Source: a virus. From it: a stretch of 64,000 nt of DNA. The number at the start of each line of letters is the position of its first letter. Positions within the stretch are counted from its first letter, which is position 1. The notes below the pieces were generated by a model. The model was not told where the DNA came from. It was given only the letters and a program-made list of their open reading frames with translations, and did not search any database. The position numbers and the translations under genes were made by a program. The stretch spans positions 124,001-188,000 of IMG/VR virus record IMGVR_UViG_3300025466_000012. The stretch is one strand, 5' to 3'. This document shows, piece after piece, positions 13,897 to 22,646 of this stretch.

Positions 13897-14166
13897 ATGG
13901 CATGCAATCACAAACCGGATAGTGCCTGTCCGTTTTCGTTTACAGACCGGAGCGAACAGGTACAAAACTGGGGTTGCCTTCCCGAGCCTTATGAAATTGT
14001 AACCATGCGGGTAAAACACGGAAAAACCTGGGCTTGTCATGAAGATTGCGCACAGCCTTGCGTGGGTGCAATTCGGTTCCTTAAGCTAAACGGGCTACCA
14101 TATTCTGTTGTTGATCACGAGCTTGTTACAGAAGAATCAGATTGGGCTCGGTATCTATCTGAATAA
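13897..14166 (+). CDS. Cys-rich conserved protein (WGCLP motif)
   Basis: 89 residues from the ATG at 13897; an in-frame TTG at 13891 is less likely. Six Cys (CNHKPDSACPFSFTD, WGCLP, WACHEDCAQPC) are arranged as in a small bacterial and phage family with WGCLPxPYEI and TWxCHxxxxxPCxG, probably metal-binding or redox-active. No enzymatic function is assigned. It lies after the first lysis genes and before a new promoter at 14179. Confidence 0.68.
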   Translation: MACNHKPDSACPFSFTDRSEQVQNWGCLPEPYEIVTMRVKHGKTWACHEDCAQPCVGAIRFLKLNGLPYSVVDHELVTEESDWARYLSE

Positions 14167-14178
14167 TTTGATCGATGG

Positions 14179-14207
14179 TTGACACAACGACGGAATTTTG
14201 TTATAAT
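14179..14207 (+). promoter_or_regulatory. Sigma70-type promoter
   Basis: TTGACA (14179-14184, perfect) and TATAAT (14202-14207, perfect), 17-bp spacer, followed by AGTAGTATA as in the repeated promoters at 9127 and 9748. It drives 14240 and probably the IF-1, SOD and IscA-like genes. Confidence 0.88.
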
Positions 14208-14239
14208 AGTAGTATAAATTAACATTGTTGGAGTAACTG

Positions 14240-14635
14240 ATGACTATGCATCTTGAAGGACCGTGGTTGACCACAACAGGCAAAGTCAAGGGCAAACGCA
14301 AATGGCCCAGCGCCGAAGCCAAACGTCGGTCTGAACAACTGGAAACCGAGTGGCAACAACGCTTGGCCAAGATGAACAAAATGGCCCCTAGATTCAGCAC
14401 CACACCCACGCCCACACCTAAAAAAACTGTGTTAGATACCGGTCCCAGGATTCCGCCTGGACGCGAAACTCCACACATACGAAGTCTCGACACTGGTTGG
14501 GTGGCCTGCACCAAAGGTGCTGACAAAACCTACACCGGTACCAAGGTCAAGGGCATAGGAACTATGCACAAATCCAATGCTGTGCCTATTTTTAGCGACG
14601 AAGAGGCCATTGACATAAGTAAAATGCGACGCTAA
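14240..14635 (+). CDS. Conserved phage protein ([12 protein letters not shown] motif)
   Basis: 131 residues with ribosome-binding site GGAGTAAC. The N-terminus [19 protein letters not shown] and helical [20 protein letters not shown] match a small family common in T4-like aquatic phages; the C-terminus ends in [18 protein letters not shown], a motif also shared in that family. Basic and Pro-rich in the middle ([10 protein letters not shown]). Function unknown. Confidence 0.7.
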   Translation: MTMHLEGPWLTTTGKVKGKRKWPSAEAKRRSEQLETEWQQRLAKMNKMAPRFSTTPTPTPKKTVLDTGPRIPPGRETPHIRSLDTGWVACTKGADKTYTGTKVKGIGTMHKSNAVPIFSDEEAIDISKMRR

Positions 14636-14651
14636 AAAAGATCGGATACAG

Positions 14652-14870
14652 TTGGCCAAAGAAGAAGCGATAAAAATGGAAGGTGTGATAGAAGAAATTC
14701 TACCCAACACTACCTACAGGGTCAAGATCGCCAATTTTGAAAAACCTGTGCTGGCCAGTCTCAACGGTCGCATGCGTCAACACAACATCAAGGTCCTGGC
14801 CGGAGATACGGTGGAACTGGAATTCAGCCCGTATGATCTCACCAGAGGCCGCATCACCAGGCGCAGATAA
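14652..14870 (+). CDS. infA: Translation initiation factor IF-1 homologue
   Basis: 72 residues, the exact bacterial IF-1 length, starting with TTG ([19 protein letters not shown]). Core features of the S1-like OB fold are present: [34 protein letters not shown] and [13 protein letters not shown], the last matching the YDLxxGRIxxR end of cellular IF-1. IF-1 binds the 30S A site and helps initiator tRNA selection. A phage copy could favour translation of phage mRNAs or replace a degraded host factor. The TTG start is supported because it restores the canonical MAKEE N-terminus. It lies between a conserved phage gene and the SOD gene, so it is not host contamination. Confidence 0.9.
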   Translation: MAKEEAIKMEGVIEEILPNTTYRVKIANFEKPVLASLNGRMRQHNIKVLAGDTVELEFSPYDLTRGRITRRR

Positions 14871-14878
14871 ATATCAGC

Positions 14879-15421
14879 ATGCGTAACATAATCGATCTTG
14901 TAGAAGCCACTACCAAACCAGCCAAGCTGGAAACCACACCCTTGCCCTACACCCATAAGGCCCTGGAGCCGGTCATGAGTGCAGAAACAATTGAATATCA
15001 CTACGAGCACTTGGCCAAGGGCTATGCCAAACGATACAACGCCGGTGAAGGCGATCCTGACTTCAATCGAGCTGGCAGTTTCTTGCACAATAAATTTTTC
15101 CCACAACTGCGTGAGCCCCGAGGCGCCAACAGACCCCGAGGCGCAGTACTGGCCCTGATTGAAGAAAAATTCAAAACCTACGAAGACTTTAAAGCGGAAA
15201 TGAAAAAGTCTTTTATGTCTATCCAGGGAAGCGGATGGATTTATCTGAGTACTAGCGGAGAAATTAAAGTTATACACAATCATGCTGTAAGGACCGATAT
15301 TGCATTGTTGATCGATGCTTGGGAACATGCATGGTCGCTTCAATACCAATGGGACAAAGAGAAATACCTAGATAATATTTGGAAGATAATCAACTGGGAC
15401 GTATGTAACGAACGACTATGA
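14879..15421 (+). CDS. sodA/B-like: Fe/Mn superoxide dismutase with N-terminal extension
   Basis: 180 residues. Metal ligands can be placed by alignment to Fe/Mn SODs: His41 ([18 protein letters not shown]), His70 ([13 protein letters not shown]), Asp146 and His150 ([12 protein letters not shown]). SGWIYLS matches the conserved SGWxWL stretch. Before the SOD core is a short extension [16 protein letters not shown] which resembles the capsid-targeting peptides of other proteins here (MR...LVE|A). SOD converts superoxide to peroxide and oxygen; phage copies occur in T4-like cyanophages. The late-type motif GATAAATA at 14866 ends five bases before the ATG. The stop overlaps the IscA-like gene (ATGA). 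Confidence 0.88.
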   Translation: MRNIIDLVEATTKPAKLETTPLPYTHKALEPVMSAETIEYHYEHLAKGYAKRYNAGEGDPDFNRAGSFLHNKFFPQLREPRGANRPRGAVLALIEEKFKTYEDFKAEMKKSFMSIQGSGWIYLSTSGEIKVIHNHAVRTDIALLIDAWEHAWSLQYQWDKEKYLDNIWKIINWDVCNERL

Positions 15422-15744
15422 TCACTATTACTGAAACGGCCGTGGCCAAAATACGAGATATCTTGGCCGAAGAAAATCAACCTGGACTCAAACTGCGAGT
15501 ATTTGTGCAGGGCGGAGGTTGCTCGGGCATGCAGTACGGTTTCACACTGGATGATGTCCAGGGCGATGATGACTGGGCCCTGGAAATTGAAGATATCGCA
15601 GTCTTGGTAGACAGCATGAGTGGTCAGTACCTGCAGGGAGCCAGTGTAGATTATCGCGATGATGTAATGGGTGCCAGTTTTGTGATAAACAATCCGCAGG
15701 CAAAAACCACCTGCGGATGCGGCAGCAGCTTCGACCCGGGCTAG
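15418..15744 (+). CDS. IscA/ErpA-type iron-sulfur carrier (HesB family)
   Basis: 108 residues, ATGA overlap with the SOD gene. The A-type carrier signature is complete: Cys35 in [13 protein letters not shown] and Cys99/Cys101 in TTCGCGSSF. These three Cys bind iron or a transient [Fe-S] cluster for delivery to target proteins. The phage encodes iron-sulfur enzymes such as the radical SAM protein at 5917 and may supply clusters under oxidative stress. Co-translation with SOD supports a protective role. Length matches cellular homologues. Confidence 0.92.
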   Translation: MITITETAVAKIRDILAEENQPGLKLRVFVQGGGCSGMQYGFTLDDVQGDDDWALEIEDIAVLVDSMSGQYLQGASVDYRDDVMGASFVINNPQAKTTCGCGSSFDPG

Positions 15745-15771
15745 AGCAAAAAAGTCAAGTCGATCCATTCT

Positions 15772-15779
15772 GGTAAATA
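15772..15779 (+). promoter_or_regulatory. T4-type late promoter candidate
   Basis: GGTAAATA, 21 bp before the tail-fibre ATG at 15801, with ribosome-binding site GGATGGAG between. It resembles the T4 late -10 element TATAAATA recognised by a gp55-type sigma factor. Confidence 0.6.
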
Positions 15780-15800
15780 CAAGCCAGAGGATGGAGATCT

Positions 15801-18512
15801 ATGACTCAACAATACATCGAAGTAGGAACCAGCGCCAATGATGGCCTAGGCGATCCGTTACGCACCGCGTTCCAAAAAACCAACGAAAATTTTACCCAGC
15901 TGTTTGAAACCCAGACCGGCAATGTGTCGGTAACTGGCAATATCGTGGGCGGAAATGTGCTGTCGCAAGCTGAAATATCAGCGCAGGGTTCGATCTATGC
16001 GTCAGGAAACATACAGGCTACCGGATACTTTTTCGGAGATGCCTCGGGCTTGTACAACATAAATGCCGGCAACATCACAGGAAGCTATGGCAATGCCAAC
16101 GTGGCTGTTTTCTTGCCTACATATTCAGGCAGTATAGCCAATCTTACTGTGTCTGGCAATTTGACCGTGATCGGTAATATAACTTCGACCGATGTGGTTG
16201 AACAGCAGGTAACTGTAATAGGCAATGTGTTGGCCGGTGGACAGGTCAGTGCCGGCGGCAACGTGATTGGCGGCAACCTAACTACTGTTGGTATTGTAAG
16301 CTCAACTGGAAATGCCATACATGGTAACATACTAACAGCTGGCCAGATAAGCGCAGTCGGTAATGTTTCTAGCAATTATTTTATTGGCAACGGAAGGCAA
16401 TTGACTGGAATCACAGCCTACACCAATGCCAATGTGGCTGCCTACCTGCCCACATACACCGGCAACATCACAGCCGGCAATATCAGCGTGTCGGGCACAG
16501 TCACAACCGGCAATATCAGCGTGTTGGCCAACATCACAGCCGGCAACATATTAACGGGTGGTCAGATCTCGGCCGCTGGCATAGTTACCAGTGCTGCAAA
16601 TATCTCAGGTCTAAATTTACTAACCGCCGGAAACGTGAGTGCCACAGGTACTATCACAAGTGGTACCAGTTTGAATGGAGCCAACATCTACAGTAATTTT
16701 GGTGTATATGGCCAATCAATACTTGGCAATATAATACTTGGCCTATCGATACTTGGTAACACAATTCTTGGTAATAGCTTTGTTAGTGCTGGAAATATAA
16801 GTGCCACAGGCAATATCTTGGGTGGTAATTTATCAACAGCAGGTACTGTGTATGGAGTCGAATTTGCAGGGACCACAGTAAGTGTGTTGGGTAACATCTA
16901 TGGTGGCAATATCATCAATGCCGGCATAAGTTCGGTCACTGGCAACATGAGTGCTGGCAATATCAATACTGTTGGTCAGATAAGTGCCACTGGCAATATC
17001 AGCACCGCCGGTTACTTTGTTGGTGCATTTAGTGGTAGTATTTCGGGCAACGTAACAGCGCCAGGCTCAAATACACAAATTGTATACAATAATTCGGGCA
17101 ATTTGTCTGGTTCTGCTGGATTTACCTTTAATCAGTCGACTAATGCTGTAAGCATCACTGGCAATGCCACATCGGGTAACCTGTCGACAGCTGGGTTGAT
17201 CTCGGCCACAGGTACTATCACAAGTGGTACCAGTTTAAATGGAGCCAACATCTACAGTAATTTTGGTGTATATGGCCAATCGATACTTGGTAACACAATT
17301 CTTGGACTATCGATACTTGGCAATATAATACTTGGTAATAGCTTTGTTAGTGCTGGAAATATAAGTGCCACAGGCAATATCTTGGGCGGTAATTTATCAA
17401 CAGCAGGTACTGTGTATGCTACAAGTTATGTTGGAACCACAGTAAGTGTGTTGGGTAACATCTATGGTGGCAATATCATCAATGCCGGCATAAGTTCGGT
17501 CATTGGCAACATGAGTGCTGGCAATATCAATACTGTTGGTCAGATAAGTGCCACTGCCAACATAACTGGTGGCAATGTCGCAACCGGTCGTGTTACAGCA
17601 ACTGGTAATGTGGTAGCTGCTGGGTTCCAGTACGCCAACGGTACTCCTGTACAAGGGTCGGGCGCACAGGGTACCACAGGTAGTCAAGGTACGATAGGGA
17701 ATACTGGCAGTCAAGGAACCACAGGTAGTCAAGGCGCTACCGGAACTCAAGGCACCACAGGTACCACTGGAAGCCAGGGAACGACAGGTAGTCAGGGCAC
17801 AAGTGGAACAAATGGCAGTCAAGGTACTGCTGGAACCACAGGTAGTCAAGGAACAACAGGTACCACTGGAAGTCAAGGTACTGCTGGAACAAATGGAAGC
17901 CAAGGAACCACAGGTAGTCAGGGTACTGCCGGAACAAATGGCAGCCAAGGTACCACTGGAAGTCAAGGAGCCACAGGCCCCAGCACAACGATCAATGCCA
18001 CAGCAATAGCCACCAATGCCAACTTCTACCCGGTGTTTTTATCGGCTACTGGCTCCAATCAAACAGCCTATGCAAGTGCAAATTTTTATCTAAATCCGTC
18101 AACCAATGTGTTGAACACCACAGCAGTCCAGGCCGAATATGCCGACTTGGCTGAATCGTATCTGGCCGATCAAGATTATCCAGCTGGTACCGTGGTCAGC
18201 TTTGGCGGCAATCAAGAAATCACTATCAGCACAATAGACAACGACAGTCGTATAGCTGGCGTGATCAGTACTAGACCGTCTTATCAGATGAATTCTGGGC
18301 TGGTTGGCGATCATGTGGCTGCTGTTGCTCTACAAGGGCGTGTTCCGTGCCTGGTATCTGGACCGGTCACAGCCGGTGATCTCATGGTATCAGACGGCAC
18401 CGGTCGTGCCAGATCCGAACGTGAACCCAAACCCGGAGCCGTGATCGGCAAGGCATTGAAAGCATTTGATGGCGACTACGGTACTATCGAAGTAGTAGTC
18501 GGAAGAGTCTAA
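15801..18512 (+). CDS. Long tail fibre protein with GN-repeats and collagen-like region
   Basis: 903 residues. The N-terminus (EVGTSANDGLGDPLRTAFQKTN) is a known phage fibre attachment motif. Residues about 40-610 are imperfect repeats of the ATGNI-x-GGN-x-x-T type, forming a beta-structured shaft. Residues about 619-727 are collagen-like Gly-x-y triplets, mostly GSQGTTG and GTNGSQG. The C-terminal domain (YADLAESYLADQDYPAGTVV to IEVVVGRV) is a conserved trimer tip found on other phage fibres. Preceded by a late promoter motif. The shaft contains a 350-bp near-duplication, listed separately. It probably binds the host surface, with three further fibre genes downstream. Confidence 0.88.
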   Translation: MTQQYIEVGTSANDGLGDPLRTAFQKTNENFTQLFETQTGNVSVTGNIVGGNVLSQAEISAQGSIYASGNIQATGYFFGDASGLYNINAGNITGSYGNANVAVFLPTYSGSIANLTVSGNLTVIGNITSTDVVEQQVTVIGNVLAGGQVSAGGNVIGGNLTTVGIVSSTGNAIHGNILTAGQISAVGNVSSNYFIGNGRQLTGITAYTNANVAAYLPTYTGNITAGNISVSGTVTTGNISVLANITAGNILTGGQISAAGIVTSAANISGLNLLTAGNVSATGTITSGTSLNGANIYSNFGVYGQSILGNIILGLSILGNTILGNSFVSAGNISATGNILGGNLSTAGTVYGVEFAGTTVSVLGNIYGGNIINAGISSVTGNMSAGNINTVGQISATGNISTAGYFVGAFSGSISGNVTAPGSNTQIVYNNSGNLSGSAGFTFNQSTNAVSITGNATSGNLSTAGLISATGTITSGTSLNGANIYSNFGVYGQSILGNTILGLSILGNIILGNSFVSAGNISATGNILGGNLSTAGTVYATSYVGTTVSVLGNIYGGNIINAGISSVIGNMSAGNINTVGQISATANITGGNVATGRVTATGNVVAAGFQYANGTPVQGSGAQGTTGSQGTIGNTGSQGTTGSQGATGTQGTTGTTGSQGTTGSQGTSGTNGSQGTAGTTGSQGTTGTTGSQGTAGTNGSQGTTGSQGTAGTNGSQGTTGSQGATGPSTTINATAIATNANFYPVFLSATGSNQTAYASANFYLNPSTNVLNTTAVQAEYADLAESYLADQDYPAGTVVSFGGNQEITISTIDNDSRIAGVISTRPSYQMNSGLVGDHVAAVALQGRVPCLVSGPVTAGDLMVSDGTGRARSEREPKPGAVIGKALKAFDGDYGTIEVVVGRV
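16641..16991 (+). repeat. Tail-fibre internal duplication, copy A
   Basis: Nearly identical to 17205-17555 at a constant offset of 564 bp. The short segments containing AATATAATACTTGG and AACACAATTCTTGG occur in the opposite order in the two copies, as if units were shuffled by recombination. Confidence 0.85.
17205..17555 (+). repeat. Tail-fibre internal duplication, copy B
   Basis: Partner of 16641-16991. Divergent bases are concentrated in the middle of the unit and near 17418-17435, where the two copies encode different residues (VEFAG versus TSYVG). Confidence 0.85.
17656..17982 (+). repeat. Collagen-like triplet repeat region in fibre gene
   Basis: About 109 codons of Gly-x-y, built from 9-bp units such as GGTAGTCAA and GGAACCACA. 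Likely to expand or contract by slippage or recombination. Confidence 0.85.
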
Positions 18513-18513
18513 C

Positions 18514-21321
18514 ATGCACCAACCACAATGGGTGACTCCGGCTGGTGATTTGGGAACCATACCAGAAGGTATTTTTTACAGTGTTCCTATAGTGGCCGTA
18601 GATCCTGAGATCACAGTCACAGCCACCGGAGCCAACCTCACCGGTGGTATCGCCTATATAGAATTCGCCGGGCAGACCGGTATAACCTATCCGTTGTCAA
18701 GCTCGGTGGTATTGACCGGATTTGTACCCCATGAATTGAACGGTACTTACACAGTGGTACGCAGTTCTTCCACAGCCATTGGCATAATCAACAATACCAC
18801 CGGATCAGTAACGACCTTGGGCACCATAACCAATGTTCCAGACACCATCACCTATGAAGTGGTAGCTGGGCAGTTGCCGGCTGGCGTGGCCATAGACACA
18901 TTTGGTGTGGTGCATGGAGTTCCCGGTGCTGGCGTGGGTGGGGTGCCTGGTCTGGTTCCAAAAGATACGGCCAGTCAGTTTGCTATACGAGCACGCAACG
19001 GTTACAGCTTGGCCGACCGTACATTCAATCTCACCGTGACTGTGAGCAATCAGCCCTATTTTGTTACCCCTGCTGGCCAAGTTGGTGTGTACATCACTGG
19101 TGATCAGATTGAGAATCTCACGATTGAAACATACAATCCTGACATTTATGGAGCCAAACTGGTACGCCTAGTTTCGGGCAGTTTGCCACCGGGCCTGTCT
19201 ATCGACTCAGCAGGTGTCATTTCGGGCGTGGTAGAACCAGCAGTGTTGCCCGGAGCTGCTCCGGCTGGATTTGATGCCAACATTACACAATTGGGCACCA
19301 TTCCCACTGTGGGGGTCGACCCACAGGTCGCACTGGATACAGCCTACCCGGTTTCCATTTATAACAGTGGCGTCATTGATGTTGCCACTGGCAATCTATG
19401 GGTGCAGATTGGTAATCAGCCACTGGGTCCACAGTATTCAAGCCAGTGGAACAATTATGGATTGGCATCTCAAGTGTCAATAAATCAAGGTTTTGATCAG
19501 GCCGGCTTTGATTTTGCCAGCAGTCTCAACGCACCAGTCACCAACTATGAATTCACTCTGCAGGTCACCAACGGTCAAAACAGCAACTTACGAACATTCA
19601 CTATAGAAGTGTATGCTCGCACCATCATGAGTGCCGACACTACCTACATCACGACCGACAACACCTACATCACAGCCGACGTGTACAATCTCACTACTCC
19701 GGTTGTTACTACCCCAACCGGCAGCATTGGATCAGTGCGTACCGGCAACTTCTTTGCCTTCCAATTTACAGGACAAAACATCGACGGAGATCCGTTTGTG
19801 TTTGCTATAGATTCTGTGCCAGCTGGTCTGACTCTGGATCCAAATTCCGGCTGGCTGTATGGGCTGGTACCTGCCACGGGCATACTCACAACCACATACA
19901 ATTTTGTTCTGAGAGCCATTGATGTGGCCGATCCTACCTTGATCAGCGCACCTTACAACTACAGTCTCACTGTGGTTGGATCCTTGAACAGCGACATAGT
20001 CTGGATCACACCCAGCGTGCTGGGAACCATTTCAAATGGTGCCACCAGTACCTTGTATGTACAGGCCCGCAGCGTGTCGGGACTGGTACTGCAATACAGT
20101 CTGGCTGGCACTGCGCCAGGACAACCATCAACCTACAATCTACTACCGCAAGGACTGGAGTTGTTGCCGTCTGGGCACATAGCCGGACGAGTCAGTTTTG
20201 ACACTTTTGCCCTGGATGGTGGAACCACGACCTTTGATCGAGGTCTACCGGTGGGTGAAACCACGTTTGATCTTGTGTTCACATTTACAGTGACAGTGAC
20301 CAGCACCAACGGTGCAGTCAATGCCAATCAGACGTTTAGTATCCGTGTTTTGCGCACATTCAACGAGCCGTTTGACAATCTTTACATACAGGCATTGCCA
20401 CCCGTGGCCGATCGCAGTTTGATCAATAGCCTGGTACAGAACATCAACATATTCCCACCAGGCCTGATCTATCGCAACGATGATCCCAACTTTGGCGTAG
20501 CACGGCAGGTGGTATACGAGCATGCGTATGGTCTCACAGCCGCCACGCTTGACAGTTATGTGTCAGCCATGAATCTCAATCACTATTGGAAGAATCTGGT
20601 TTTGGGATCGGTACAAACAGCACAGGCCCTGGACGACAACGGAAATATCATGTACGAAGTGGTCTACAGTCCCATCGTTGATGATTTGGTCAATTCGGTC
20701 GGACAAAGCGTGGGCAAGAGTGTGACATTGCCTTATAGTGTGGAAACAGGTACCGGCACGGTCAGCACAGTGTATCCCAACAGCTTGGTTGATATGCGGA
20801 CTCAGATTATCGATCAGATCGGTCAGGTCAGCAATGTGTTGCCTAGATGGATGTTGAGCAAACAGGCCAACGGGTCGGTGTTGGGCTTCACACCGGCCTG
20901 GGTCATTGCCTACACTCAACCTGGCGCCAGCGGACAAATTGCATACAATATCAACACACAGTTTGGTATCGAACGATTGAACTTGATAGATTTTGAAGTG
21001 GACCGATACGAATTGGACAACTTGTTGACGGTGAATTGGAATCGAGAGTTGCAACAATGGCAACCGACACCACCCACTGTGACTGTGTTTGATTTTGCGC
21101 ACAATCCAGCCAACACCACCTGGGTCAATGCACTCAATCCGGTCCTGGTGTTGCCTTGGGTCAACGACTACGGCGATACAGTGTCTTGGAGCTATTCTAC
21201 CCCACCCGGAACCACGTTTGACGGTGGCAGCCTGCAATTTATTGATCCGGTGGACATGTATAGCTCGACCACAGCGTATGATAAATATCTAGTATTCCCT
21301 AGCCGCACAATTTTAGGATAA
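18514..21321 (+). CDS. Large virion protein with He_PIG/Ig-like domains
   Basis: 935 residues, starting one base after the fibre stop. At least three putative-Ig (He_PIG) modules are recognisable by the pattern LPxGLxIDxxGxIxG: near residue 120 (GQLPAGVAIDTFGVVHGVP), 220 (GSLPPGLSIDSAGVISGVV) and 440 (VPAGLTLDPNSGWLYGLVP), with a fourth near 545. Such modules bind carbohydrate or act as spacers on phage tails. The C-terminal 300 residues are different (INIFPPGLIYRND, RWMLSKQANGSVLG) and are shared with structural proteins of T4-like phages. It lies between two fibre genes; probably a baseplate or fibre-associated component. Confidence 0.78.
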   Translation: MHQPQWVTPAGDLGTIPEGIFYSVPIVAVDPEITVTATGANLTGGIAYIEFAGQTGITYPLSSSVVLTGFVPHELNGTYTVVRSSSTAIGIINNTTGSVTTLGTITNVPDTITYEVVAGQLPAGVAIDTFGVVHGVPGAGVGGVPGLVPKDTASQFAIRARNGYSLADRTFNLTVTVSNQPYFVTPAGQVGVYITGDQIENLTIETYNPDIYGAKLVRLVSGSLPPGLSIDSAGVISGVVEPAVLPGAAPAGFDANITQLGTIPTVGVDPQVALDTAYPVSIYNSGVIDVATGNLWVQIGNQPLGPQYSSQWNNYGLASQVSINQGFDQAGFDFASSLNAPVTNYEFTLQVTNGQNSNLRTFTIEVYARTIMSADTTYITTDNTYITADVYNLTTPVVTTPTGSIGSVRTGNFFAFQFTGQNIDGDPFVFAIDSVPAGLTLDPNSGWLYGLVPATGILTTTYNFVLRAIDVADPTLISAPYNYSLTVVGSLNSDIVWITPSVLGTISNGATSTLYVQARSVSGLVLQYSLAGTAPGQPSTYNLLPQGLELLPSGHIAGRVSFDTFALDGGTTTFDRGLPVGETTFDLVFTFTVTVTSTNGAVNANQTFSIRVLRTFNEPFDNLYIQALPPVADRSLINSLVQNINIFPPGLIYRNDDPNFGVARQVVYEHAYGLTAATLDSYVSAMNLNHYWKNLVLGSVQTAQALDDNGNIMYEVVYSPIVDDLVNSVGQSVGKSVTLPYSVETGTGTVSTVYPNSLVDMRTQIIDQIGQVSNVLPRWMLSKQANGSVLGFTPAWVIAYTQPGASGQIAYNINTQFGIERLNLIDFEVDRYELDNLLTVNWNRELQQWQPTPPTVTVFDFAHNPANTTWVNALNPVLVLPWVNDYGDTVSWSYSTPPGTTFDGGSLQFIDPVDMYSSTTAYDKYLVFPSRTILG
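21280..21287 (+). promoter_or_regulatory. T4-type late promoter candidate
   Basis: GATAAATA inside the end of the upstream gene, 36 bp before the ATG at 21324. It would let the second fibre gene be transcribed separately late in infection. Confidence 0.5.
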
Positions 21322-21323
21322 AA

Positions 21324-22646
21324 ATGACCTACAACCTGTACACTTTTGGCAATCAGACCGGGCCTATTCCACTCAGCGAATTGGACAGCAATTTTGCCCA
21401 GCTGACTGATGCCAACAACATAGTGGCCAACACTGTGATCAACAGTGCCCAAGGCAACATCACCAGCTTGGGGCGTTTGACCGGTCTCAGCGTGGCCGGC
21501 AATGTGGCAGTGACCGGACCAATATCTACCAGCTCTACCTTGACCGCTGCGGGCAACTTGACTGCCAACGGACTGGTGGCCACCAACATGTACATTGACA
21601 ACAACAGTGCTGGAAATGCCATAGTGACTGGTAATCTTGTTGTGCGTGGCACCTTGACGTCAGTCAATGCTGCCAACGTGACCACAAACAATCTTTTTAT
21701 ACAAGTGGCCAACAATGTGGGCAATACCAATCTTGCTCAATTGAACGGTGCCGGTCTGGTGGCTGGGCTGTCTGATTATGCCACCATCCTGTACAACACC
21801 TTGACCAATACCTGGCAGACCAATATTGGTCTCACACCAATCAGCAACATAGCCGGACTAAATCTAGGCAACACCAACAACTACTGGAACACAGTTTACG
21901 CACAGACCTTGATGTTGAGCGGCAATGCTCAGATGGGCAATTTGACTGTGAGAGGCGTTACAGCAAACACAGTTTCTGTCAGCAGTGTATCAGTCAGCGG
22001 TGCTGTGCAAGCCGGCAGTTTGACCACTGTGGGAAATATCGCCACAGCAACCAATATCACGGCTCTAAATCTTTATGCCAACACACTGTCGTTGGCCAAC
22101 GGTAATGGATCATTATCGCTTGGAACTCTCACTGCAAATGGTTTGATCTATTCTTCGGGCCTGACCACTGGCAACATAACTGCCACCGGCAATGTGGCCA
22201 CTGCAAATGTGATCAATTCGGGAAATATTTTTACCACAGGTGTCACAGCCACAGGTCCTATTTCAACATCTGATAACATAAACGCCAACTCGGCTCTTAT
22301 TGCCAACAATCTGCATGTGTTCGGCAACACAACAATAAACAACGATCTCAACACAGGTGGAGAGATTGGGACCACAGGCAATATTACTGCTACAGGAAAT
22401 GCATTTGTATCAGCCGACGCCGTTTATGCCAGAACTGGCAATGTTTATGCCGGCGCTTATTTTGTAGGTAACGGTAGTCAATTGAGCAACGTTGCTGCAG
22501 CCAATATCCGCAATGCAAGTGGTTGGAGTGTGACTCCAGTGGGTAGCAAACTGTTTTTCTATTACGGACCTTCAGCCGTGGGTAGTCTGGATTCCAGTGG
22601 CAACTTTACTGTTACTGGTAACGTCACTGCATTTGGAACGCCATAA
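21324..22646 (+). CDS. Second tail fibre protein with GN-type repeats
   Basis: 440 residues. The start MTYNLYTFGNQTGPIPLSEL then DSNFAQL is a known fibre N-terminal motif and parallels the start of the 15801 protein. Most of the protein is TGNITATGN-type beta repeats; VRGTLTSVNAANVTTNNLFI followed by VANN is a conserved central element. The C-terminus (YYGPSAVGSLDSSGNFTVTG) is a short tip. It is coupled to the Gly-rich tip protein by a TAATG overlap, suggesting the two assemble together as shaft and adhesin. Confidence 0.85.
   Translation: MTYNLYTFGNQTGPIPLSELDSNFAQLTDANNIVANTVINSAQGNITSLGRLTGLSVAGNVAVTGPISTSSTLTAAGNLTANGLVATNMYIDNNSAGNAIVTGNLVVRGTLTSVNAANVTTNNLFIQVANNVGNTNLAQLNGAGLVAGLSDYATILYNTLTNTWQTNIGLTPISNIAGLNLGNTNNYWNTVYAQTLMLSGNAQMGNLTVRGVTANTVSVSSVSVSGAVQAGSLTTVGNIATATNITALNLYANTLSLANGNGSLSLGTLTANGLIYSSGLTTGNITATGNVATANVINSGNIFTTGVTATGPISTSDNINANSALIANNLHVFGNTTINNDLNTGGEIGTTGNITATGNAFVSADAVYARTGNVYAGAYFVGNGSQLSNVAAANIRNASGWSVTPVGSKLFFYYGPSAVGSLDSSGNFTVTGNVTAFGTP

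Noticed and set aside
16085-16375. Minus-strand frames within the tail fibre genes (also 16688-16897, 17397-17966)
   Set aside because: Low-complexity reverse translations of the GN and collagen-like repeats.
20563-21237. 224-codon minus-strand frame opposite the He_PIG-domain protein
   Set aside because: Complete overlap with a convincing plus-strand gene, no promoter or ribosome-binding site; an antisense shadow.
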